From assembly GCA_023402505.1 (NCBI GenBank), contig JAEYGD010000291.1:1-13610 (forward strand): a stretch of 13,610 nt of DNA, written 5' to 3'. The notes beneath the pieces were generated by a model. It saw only the letters and a list, made by a program, of their open reading frames with translations. It did not search any database and had not been told where the DNA came from. Positions 6,316 to 11,567 of this stretch are shown in pieces (position 1 is the first letter of the stretch; every line of letters starts with the position of its first letter). This DNA is from Actinomycetes bacterium. Its GTDB lineage: Bacteria > Actinomycetota > Actinomycetes > Mycobacteriales > Micromonosporaceae. Made by a program: the position numbers and the translations under genes.

Positions 6316-7564
6316 GCGCGGCCAGGGCCCCCAGCAGCCGGTCCACGTGGTCGGGGGTGCTGCCCAGCCCGATGCTGGCCCGCAACGCCGTCGGCGGCAG
6401 GTCCCGCCGGCCGCTGCGGGCGGCGGCCTCCGCGAGCAGCCGCCGGGCGAGCGGATGGGCGCAGAACAGGCCGTCGCGTACGCCGACGTCGTGGTGCCGG
6501 GCCAGGTCCGCCGCCACCTCCGCCGAGTCCCGGCCGGCCACCACGAACGAGACGATCCCGACGCGCGGCGCGTCGGGGCCGAAAGCGTGCAGCTCGACCA
6601 CGTGCGGCAGCGCCCGGAGGCCGTCGCGCAGCCGGGCCAGCAGCGCCTGCTCGGCGTCGTGCAGCGCCCCGCGGTCGACGGCGGCCAGGGCGTCGCAGAC
6701 CGCGGCGAGGGCCACCGCGCCGAACAGGTTCGGCGTGCCGGCCTCGTGCCGGCCCGGCCCGGTCGTCCAGCGGACGTCGTGGGTGGCGGCGCCCACGTGG
6801 TCCGTCGCCCCACCACCGGCGAGGTACGGCGGTGCCGCGTCCAGCCAGTCGGCCCGCCCGACGAGCACGCCCGCACCGAACGGCGCGTACAGCTTGTGCC
6901 CGGAGACCGCCAGGTAGTCGACGTCGAGGGCGCGTACGTCGACCGGGGCGTGCGGTGCGAGCTGCGCGGCGTCCACCACGACCCGCGCCCGGTGCCGCCG
7001 GGCGACCCGGGCCAGCTCGGCCACCGGCCAGCGCTCCCCGGTCACGTTGCTCGCGCCCGTCACCGCGACCAGCACCGGCAGGTCACGGCCGGGACCGGCG
7101 CCCCGGCGCAGTTCGCCCAGCGCGGCGTCGAGCGCGCGGACGGCCCCCGCCGCGTCGTCCGGCACGGGCAGCCGCACCGAGCCGCGCGGCCAGGGCAGCA
7201 GGTTGGCGTGGTGCTCGCCGCCGAACGTCACCACGGTGGCGCCGGCCGGCAGCGCCCGGGCCAGCAGGTTCAGCGCGTCCGTCGTGTTGCGGGTGAACAC
7301 CACGTGGTCGTCGGGCCGGGCGCCGAAGAAGTCGCCGACCGCCTGCCGGGCCCGCTCGTAGGCCAGCGTGCAGCGCCGCGACAGCGCGCCCGCGCCCCGG
7401 TGCACGCTCGCGTACCAGGGGAGCAGCCCGGCCACCGCGTCGGCCGCGGCCCGCGCGCACGGCGCGGTGGCCGCGTAGTCGAGGTTGACCTGACCGGGTA
7501 CGCCGAGCACGTCGAGCGGTCCGGACGGGGCGATCGGCGTCGGGGGTGTGCAGGTGAGGGTCAT
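6308..7564 (-). CDS. Class V aminotransferase, SufS/cysteine-desulfurase-like, under SAM-IV riboswitch
   Basis: This is a 418-residue PLP enzyme of fold type I, class V. Key sites seen: VNLDYAATAPC near the N terminus; GGEHHANLLPW with His119 in the position that stacks on PLP; VVVDAAQ with Asp198 and Gln201; SGHKLYAPFGAG with Lys224 as the Schiff-base lysine; EAGTPN at 274-279; and RASIGL near the C terminus. In the segment DGLFCAHPL, Cys368 aligns with the catalytic Cys of SufS-type cysteine desulfurases (RTGHHCAQP). Sulfur removal from cysteine or a related C-S lyase reaction is therefore plausible. An EgtE-like or other class V role cannot be excluded. No suf genes are adjacent. The ATG at 7564 follows GGAGG by 8 nt; the frame is open upstream to 7702 but that part is the riboswitch leader. 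The upstream SAM-IV aptamer implies repression when S-adenosylmethionine is plentiful, linking the gene to sulfur or methionine metabolism. Confidence 0.88.
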   Translation of the reverse strand: MTLTCTPPTPIAPSGPLDVLGVPGQVNLDYAATAPCARAAADAVAGLLPWYASVHRGAGALSRRCTLAYERARQAVGDFFGARPDDHVVFTRNTTDALNLLARALPAGATVVTFGGEHHANLLPWPRGSVRLPVPDDAAGAVRALDAALGELRRGAGPGRDLPVLVAVTGASNVTGERWPVAELARVARRHRARVVVDAAQLAPHAPVDVRALDVDYLAVSGHKLYAPFGAGVLVGRADWLDAAPPYLAGGGATDHVGAATHDVRWTTGPGRHEAGTPNLFGAVALAAVCDALAAVDRGALHDAEQALLARLRDGLRALPHVVELHAFGPDAPRVGIVSFVVAGRDSAEVAADLARHHDVGVRDGLFCAHPLARRLLAEAAARSGRRDLPPTALRASIGLGSTPDHVDRLLGALAALG

Positions 7565-7572
7565 CTGCGGAG

Positions 7573-7614
7573 CCTCCGGGTCCAGGGACCCCGGTGGGCA
7601 CACGGGCGGGGTCC
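7573..7614 (-). promoter_or_regulatory. Possible expression platform of the SAM-IV riboswitch, with SD sequence
   Basis: Between aptamer and start codon, GGACCCCG (7614-7607) can pair with CGGGGTCC (7593-7586). The second strand can instead fold onto the adjacent GGACCCGG (7583-7576), whose last two G residues belong to the GGAGG Shine-Dalgarno sequence (7577-7573). The two hairpins exclude each other, and the first abuts the 3' strand of the aptamer. This would allow SAM binding to favour SD masking, i.e. translational control. The pairings are seen in the sequence; the switching is inferred. Confidence 0.5.
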
Positions 7615-7731
7615 GCGCTTGCCCGGCGCGCGGATCGGGCCGGGCCCGGTCATCACCCGGGGCACCCCACCGCGAACCTCGACGAGGGTTGCCGGCCAGC
7701 AAGCCGGGGCTTGACGCTGGCGCTCGTGACC
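7612..7731 (-). ncRNA. SAM-IV riboswitch aptamer
   Basis: Read on the minus strand, the leader begins GGTCACGAGCGCCAGCGTC. It continues with AAGCCCCGGCTTGCTGGCC, GGCAACCCTC, GCGGTGGGGTGCCCCGGG and TGATGACC, and ends GGGCAAGCGCGGA. I recall this order of blocks as the SAM-IV consensus known from mycobacteria and streptomycetes. Pairings visible here: P1 as GGTCA with TGACC; the hairpin CCGGC/GCCGG with loop TTGC; a pseudoknot between that CTTGC and downstream GCAAG; and a GCCCGG/CCGGGC hairpin between P1 and the pseudoknot strand. It lies 48 nt upstream of the aminotransferase start. A predicted -10 (TATGCT) places the transcript 5' end at the first base of the aptamer. SAM-IV aptamers bind S-adenosylmethionine and usually turn the downstream gene off. 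Confidence 0.93.
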
Positions 7732-7738
7732 TGCCGGC

Positions 7739-7744
7739 AGCATA
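7739..7744 (-). promoter_or_regulatory. Putative -10 element of the riboswitch-aminotransferase transcript
   Basis: TATGCT on the minus strand is followed by a 7-nt spacer (GCCGGCA) and then the first G of the SAM-IV aptamer at 7731. This fits a transcription start exactly at the aptamer's 5' end. No clear -35 is visible. Confidence 0.6.
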
Positions 7745-7784
7745 GCGGGCCGCGGTGCGGCCGTCCGGGTGGGCCGGCGGTGAC

Positions 7785-7790
7785 TACGCT
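7785..7790 (+). promoter_or_regulatory. Putative -10 element of the PrsW-family gene (leaderless)
   Basis: TACGCT is followed by GACGGC (6 nt) and the ATG at 7797. It is divergent from the riboswitch promoter, with only 40 bp between the two -10 hexamers. Confidence 0.55.
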
Positions 7791-7796
7791 GACGGC

Positions 7797-9335
7797 ATGG
7801 CCGACACCCCGCCCGGCGTGCCCCTGCCGCCGTCGCCGACCGCCGCCGACCCGCCGGCCGGCCCCACGATGCCGGCGCGTCGCCCGGGCTGGCGCCGCTA
7901 TCTGGTGCTCGGTGGGGTCGTCCTGCTCATCGCCGCCTGCGCCCTCTTCATGGTGTGGACGCTCGGCGAGAGCCTCGGCGGCGAGGCGCTGCTGATCGGG
8001 GTGGTCGCCTCGGTTCTACCGGTGCCGGTGCTGGTGGCCTGCTTCCTGTGGCTCGACCGGTACGAGCCGGAGCCGTTGAAGTACCTGATCTTCTGCTTCG
8101 CGTGGGGCGCGTTCGTCTCGACGGCCGCCTCGTTGACGGTCAACACCTTCGCCGCCGACCGCTTCGAGGCGCTGGGTCTGCCCACCGCGCTCACGGCCGT
8201 ACTGGTCGCGCCGTTCATCGAGGAGCTGACGAAGGCGCTCGGGCCGATCCTGCTGCTGATCTTCCGCCGGCGGGAGATCTCCGGGATCACCGACGCCCTG
8301 GTCTACTGCGGGCTCTCCGCGATCGGCTTCGCCATGGTGGAGAACATCCTCTACCTGGGCGGCTACGGCTACCGGACCGGTGTCGAGCAGTACGGCCCGG
8401 CCACCGGCACGCAGCAGGTGATCGCCATCTTCATCGTGCGCATCCTGCTCTTCGGGTTCGCGCACCCGCTGTTCACCTCGATGACCGGGGTGGGGCTGGG
8501 CATCGCCGCCCGTACGGCCGACCGCCGGGTCCGGTTCCTCGCGCCGGTCGCCGGCCTGCTGCTGGCGATGATGCTGCACGGCGCGTGGAACCTGCTGCCG
8601 ACGCTCACGCAGGCCACCGGCCAGCCGCTGATCCTGCTCTACGGGTTCCTCGGTGTCATGGTGCCGATCTTCTTCGGCATGGTCGGGCTGGCCGTCTGGC
8701 TGCGGTCCTGGGAGGGCCGGCTGACCGAGCGCACCCTGCCCGACTACGTCCGGGCTGGGTGGCTCACCCCGCCCGAGGTGGCGGCCCTGAGCAGCCTCGG
8801 ACGGCGGCACGCGGCCCGGGTGTGGGCCAAGCGGGTCGGTGGCGACGCCGGGCTGAGGGCGATGCGCGGCTACCAGTTCGCCGCGACCCGGCTCGCGTTG
8901 TTGCGCGACGGGATGCGCCGCGGCCTGGACACCCGCCCCGGTGACCGGGAGCGGGCCGCCGCCGAGGAGCGGTACCTGCTGGACATGATCAGTGGCTACC
9001 GGGCGTTCTTCGTCGGCCGGGACCCGTACGCCCCGGTCGGCGTGTGGGACGGGCACCGCTACCACCTGCGGTTCCCGGACGGTTCCCAGCGCCCGGTGGA
9101 GGCGCCGGACGAGCCGGTCGTCCCGATCCCGGTCGTGCTCGCCCCGCCGCCGCCCGCGTTCCCGCCCGGCTACGGCCCGCCTTCCGGCTACGGCCCGCCT
9201 TCCGGCTACGGACCGCCTTCCGGCTACGGTCCGCCGCCCGGTTACGGACCGCCTTCCGGCTACGGTCCGCCGCCCGGGTACGGCCCGCCGCCCGGCGCGC
9301 GGCCGCCGGCTCCCTGGCCGCCCGGCCGGTACTGA
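7797..9335 (+). CDS. PrsW-family intramembrane metalloprotease with Gly-Tyr-Gly-Pro-Pro repeat tail
   Basis: The product is a 512-residue multi-pass membrane protein. A Pro-rich cytosolic N terminus (residues 1-30) precedes about eight or nine membrane helices. PrsW hallmarks are present: LDRYEPEP (86-93) after the second helix; the glutamate pair in FIEELTKALG (Glu142, Glu143); VENILYLGGY (Glu182-Asn183); a histidine in FAHPLFTSMTG (His223); and HGAWNLLP (His261). These acidic and histidine residues match the predicted metal/catalytic sites of the PrsW/CPBP-like membrane proteases. PrsW in Bacillus cleaves an anti-sigma factor; no sigma/anti-sigma pair is adjacent here, so the substrate is unknown. 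After the membrane part comes a soluble region of about 150 residues. It is followed by seven six-residue units GYGPP(S/P) and a Pro-rich end. The ATG 7797 start lies 6 nt after TACGCT. Confidence 0.9.
   Translation: MADTPPGVPLPPSPTAADPPAGPTMPARRPGWRRYLVLGGVVLLIAACALFMVWTLGESLGGEALLIGVVASVLPVPVLVACFLWLDRYEPEPLKYLIFCFAWGAFVSTAASLTVNTFAADRFEALGLPTALTAVLVAPFIEELTKALGPILLLIFRRREISGITDALVYCGLSAIGFAMVENILYLGGYGYRTGVEQYGPATGTQQVIAIFIVRILLFGFAHPLFTSMTGVGLGIAARTADRRVRFLAPVAGLLLAMMLHGAWNLLPTLTQATGQPLILLYGFLGVMVPIFFGMVGLAVWLRSWEGRLTERTLPDYVRAGWLTPPEVAALSSLGRRHAARVWAKRVGGDAGLRAMRGYQFAATRLALLRDGMRRGLDTRPGDRERAAAEERYLLDMISGYRAFFVGRDPYAPVGVWDGHRYHLRFPDGSQRPVEAPDEPVVPIPVVLAPPPPAFPPGYGPPSGYGPPSGYGPPSGYGPPPGYGPPSGYGPPPGYGPPPGARPPAPWPPGRY
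9168..9293 (+). repeat. Seven in-frame 18-bp repeats coding for GYGPPS/GYGPPP
   Basis: Units of 18 bp start at 9168, 9186, 9204, 9222, 9240, 9258 and 9276. The first two are identical, and the others differ mainly at third codon positions or by Ser (TCC) versus Pro (CCC). They code for a low-complexity, probably disordered tail at residues 458-499 of the PrsW-family protein. Repeat number is likely to vary between strains. Confidence 0.9.
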
Positions 9336-9363
9336 ACCGCTCTCCGGCGGCCGGGCCGGGTGC

Positions 9364-9531
9364 TCAGGCGGTCAGGCCGGTCAGGAAGTCACCGAACCCC
9401 TGGAACACCGCCACCAGGCCGGCACCGATCGCCTTGAACATCTCGGCCGCGCCGTCCGGACGGAACGCCATGAAGTAGATCAGGAACGCGATGAAGCTCC
9501 AGAACAGCAACTTCTTGATCAACTCCGGCAT
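9364..9531 (-). CDS. Small single-pass membrane protein (55 residues), unknown function
   Basis: The product starts MPELIKKLLFWSF. It has one hydrophobic helix at about residues 7-23, then a short loop (FRPDG) and a second, amphipathic Ala/Gly/Phe-rich segment (MFKAIGAGLVAVFQGFGDFL). The ATG at 9531 is preceded by GGGAGGGA with GAGG 4 nt from the start. A longer frame from 9585 would add an unlikely polar extension. It sits 58 bp downstream of the GroES-like gene on the same strand and may share its transcript. I recall similar short membrane proteins in actinomycetes but know no function. Confidence 0.7.
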   Translation of the reverse strand: MPELIKKLLFWSFIAFLIYFMAFRPDGAAEMFKAIGAGLVAVFQGFGDFLTGLTA

Positions 9532-9589
9532 CGTCCCTCCCCAGGGCCCCTGGTGCGGCTGGCTTCCCGGGAAGGAGCGGCGCAAACGG

Positions 9590-9928
9590 CTACAGGTAGA
9601 GACCGGTCGAGTCCGGCTCGACGCGTTCGGCGGCGACGGCGTGCACGTCCCGCTCGCGGAGCAGCACGTACCCCCGGCCGTGCAGCTCGACCTCCGAGCG
9701 GTCGTCGGGGTCGAAGAGCACCCGGTCGCCGGAGACGATCGAGCGGACGTTCGGCCCGACCCCGACGGCGGTGGCCCACGCCAGCCGCTTGCCGACGGCT
9801 GCGGTCGCCGGGATCACGATGCCGGCGGTGGAGCGACGCTCACCCTCGCTGCCCTCCATGCGTACCAGCACCCGGTCGTGCAGCAGCCGGATCGGCAGGC
9901 CGGAGTCGAGACTGTTGTCCGCGGTCAC
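9590..9928 (-). CDS. GroES-like (Cpn10 family) protein without adjacent groEL
   Basis: The product has 112 residues. The core from LLHDRVLVRMEG (15-26) to RERDVHAVAAE (91-101) follows the GroES fold order. It has a segment RRSTAGIVIPATAA (31-44) matching the mobile loop, with hydrophobic Ile-Val-Ile for GroEL contact. VGVGPN and GDRVLFDPDD (68-77) follow, then the closing VELHGRGYVLLRERDV. Canonical GroES is about 95-100 residues and is usually followed by groEL; here it is solitary. It carries a longer insertion around KRLAWATAV and a 12-residue C-terminal tail. It may be a divergent paralogue with its own partner. The GTG start at 9928 lies 7 nt after TAGCGT and has no Shine-Dalgarno sequence. 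Confidence 0.82.
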   Translation of the reverse strand: MTADNSLDSGLPIRLLHDRVLVRMEGSEGERRSTAGIVIPATAAVGKRLAWATAVGVGPNVRSIVSGDRVLFDPDDRSEVELHGRGYVLLRERDVHAVAAERVEPDSTGLYL

Positions 9929-9935
9929 GCCGAAG

Positions 9936-9941
9936 ACGCTA
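9936..9941 (-). promoter_or_regulatory. Putative -10 element of the GroES-like gene (leaderless)
   Basis: TAGCGT on the minus strand is followed by CTTCGGC (7 nt) and the GTG at 9928. I see no CIRCE-type inverted repeat (HrcA operator) around it, unlike typical groES promoters in actinomycetes. Confidence 0.5.
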
Positions 9942-10033
9942 CCGTGTCCGGCTCCGCCGCCCGGGCCGTGGTTACCGGGGGCAGGGCGGGGGCAAAGAGT
10001 GGCGGACCTCGCCTACGGTGGCCGGGGTGGGCG

Positions 10034-10039
10034 TATCCT
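10034..10039 (+). promoter_or_regulatory. Putative -10 element of the AI-2E family transporter gene
   Basis: TATCCT would start transcription near 10046 and leave a leader of about 40 nt with a strong SD. A second hexamer, TACGGT at 10014-10019, also fits a -10. It lies 7 nt before a GTG that opens a seven-codon reading frame ending at TGA 10048-10050. Confidence 0.4.
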
Positions 10040-10075
10040 GTCCGACCTGAGCCGTGCCGGTACCGCTTCTCTCCC

Positions 10076-10081
10076 AGGAGG
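10076..10081 (+). promoter_or_regulatory. Strong Shine-Dalgarno sequence deciding the TTG start
   Basis: A full AGGAGG is followed by TGCGC and TTG at 10087. This contrasts with the mostly leaderless neighbours and fixes the start of the AI-2E family gene. Confidence 0.75.
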
Positions 10082-10086
10082 TGCGC

Positions 10087-11397
10087 TTGAGCCGCTTCGA
10101 GCGGATGCGTGGACGGCTCCGCCGCGCGTACGAGTCGGGCCGTGAGTCGGTCCGGGCCCGCGCCGAGTCGGCCGGTGCCGACCGCACCGGCGAGGACCCC
10201 GACGTCGGCACCGCCTCCCCGGCGGCGCCGGGCCCGGTGGCCCCGCTGTCGGCGACGGTGGTCGGCGCGGAACCGCCCGCCGCGATGCACAACTCCACGA
10301 CCAGCCGCGACGACGCGGACGTGCCGCACGCGCTGCGGATCAGCGCCGCCTGGTCGTGGCGGCTGATCGTGATCGGCATCGTCTTCTGGGCCCTGATGCG
10401 GATCGTCGGCCAGATCCGCATCGTGATCATCCCGCTGGCCATCGCGCTGCTGCTCTCCGCGCTGCTCGCCCCGGCGGTGGGCTGGCTGCTGCGGGCCCGG
10501 TTCCCGCGGTCGCTGGCGACCGGCGTCGTGCTGGTGGGCGGTCTCGCCGGCGTGGTGGGCACGCTGACGCTGGTGGTCAACGAGTTCATCCAGGGCGTGC
10601 CGGAGCTGAGCGAGAAGTCCTCGCAGGGCGTACGCCAGATCCAGGACTGGCTGAAGACCGGCCCGCTGCACCTCTCCGACGGCCAGCTCGACCGCTACAT
10701 CGACGAGGCCGAGAACTGGGTCAACAGCAACACCCAGACCTTCACCAGCGGGGCGATCTCCACCGCGGCCACTCTCGCCGAGGTGCTGACCGGCACCATC
10801 CTGGTGCTCTTCGCGACGTTCTTCTTCCTCCGCGACGGCAACAAGATCTGGCGCTTCCTGGTCCGGCTGCTCCCGGTCAACGCCCGCTGGAAGGTCGACG
10901 ACGCCGGCCGGGCGTCCTGGCAGACGCTGGGCGCGTACGTGCGGGCCACCGTGCTGGTCGCCTTCATCGACGCGGTCGGCATCGGCATCTTCCTGGTGGC
11001 CTTCGACATCCCGTTCGCGTTCCCGCTCGCCGCACTGGTCTTCCTCGGGGCGTTCATCCCGATCGTCGGCGCGACACTGTCCGGCGGTGTCGCCGTGCTC
11101 GTCGCCCTGGTGGACAGCGGGCTGATCACCGCGTTGATCATCCTCGGCGCGGTCATCGGGGTGCAGCAGCTGGAGGGTCACGTGCTCCAGCCGCTGATCA
11201 TGGGCCGGGCGGTGGCCATCCACCCGCTCGCGGTGATCGTCGGTATCGCCGCCGGGGTGGTCCTCGCCGGCATCACCGGGGCACTGGTCGCGGTGCCGCT
11301 GATCGCGGTGCTCAACACGGCCGTCCGCCGCCTCGCGGCCCGTACCGTCCCGGAGACCCCACCCGACGCGGTCGTCGTGGCCAGCAAGGCCCCCTGA
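10087..11397 (+). CDS. AI-2E / PerM family transporter
   Basis: This is a 436-residue integral membrane protein of the AI-2E transporter (PerM/TqsA) superfamily. A basic, then Pro/Ala-rich, probably cytosolic N terminus of about 88 residues precedes the membrane domain. Two helices follow early (about 92-134). Next come a helix pair region with LATGVVLVGGLAGVVG, an extracytoplasmic helical stretch (about 170-225), FLLRDG-like FFFLRDGNKIW, and the diagnostic C-terminal part. That part includes FIPIVGATLSGGVAVLVAL, QQLEGHVLQPLIMGRAVAIH and GITGALVAVPLIAVL. The transported substrate is not predictable; members have been linked to AI-2 export or Na+/H+ antiport. The TTG start at 10087 is chosen because AGGAGG (10076-10081) ends 5 nt before it. 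An in-frame GTG lies inside the SD and is unlikely. The gene is divergent from the GroES-like gene. Confidence 0.9.
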   Translation: MSRFERMRGRLRRAYESGRESVRARAESAGADRTGEDPDVGTASPAAPGPVAPLSATVVGAEPPAAMHNSTTSRDDADVPHALRISAAWSWRLIVIGIVFWALMRIVGQIRIVIIPLAIALLLSALLAPAVGWLLRARFPRSLATGVVLVGGLAGVVGTLTLVVNEFIQGVPELSEKSSQGVRQIQDWLKTGPLHLSDGQLDRYIDEAENWVNSNTQTFTSGAISTAATLAEVLTGTILVLFATFFFLRDGNKIWRFLVRLLPVNARWKVDDAGRASWQTLGAYVRATVLVAFIDAVGIGIFLVAFDIPFAFPLAALVFLGAFIPIVGATLSGGVAVLVALVDSGLITALIILGAVIGVQQLEGHVLQPLIMGRAVAIHPLAVIVGIAAGVVLAGITGALVAVPLIAVLNTAVRRLAARTVPETPPDAVVVASKAP

Positions 11398-11467
11398 CCC
11401 GCCCGCCTATCCGCTCCCTCCGCGCCCGCCCCCCGCCCCGCCCCGCGCCGCGCCGCGGCTCGACACT

Positions 11468-11517
11468 TTCGGGGAAAGTGTCCCCTCGGCGCGGCACGAG
11501 GCCACTCTTTCCCCGAA
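11468..11517. terminator. Imperfect 21-bp hairpin between convergent genes (likely bidirectional terminator)
   Basis: The arm at 11468-11488 pairs with 11497-11517 around an 8-nt loop. There are 11 continuous outer base pairs (TTCGGGGAAAG with CTTTCCCCGAA), a short mismatched interior and 5 inner pairs (CCTCG/CGAGG). An alternative smaller hairpin, ACACTTTC/GAAAGTGT, overlaps its left arm at 11463-11481. The site lies between the stop codons of the AI-2E family gene (11397) and the helicase gene (11568), so it can act on both transcripts. Confidence 0.6.
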
Positions 11518-11531
11518 TCTGCTTGGATCTT

Positions 11532-11563
<32 letters not shown>

Positions 11564-11567
11564 AGCG

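Noticed and set aside
7565..7702. N-terminal extension of the aminotransferase frame into the leader
   Set aside because: These bases form the SAM-IV aptamer and the SD region. The GGAGG-ATG pair at 7573-7577 and 7562-7564 sets the start.
9336..9363. Terminator hairpin between the PrsW-family gene and the small membrane protein gene
   Set aside because: Only weak GC-rich pairings and a bulged CTGAACCGC/GCGGTCAG pairing with a long loop can be drawn, not clearly better than chance in this composition.
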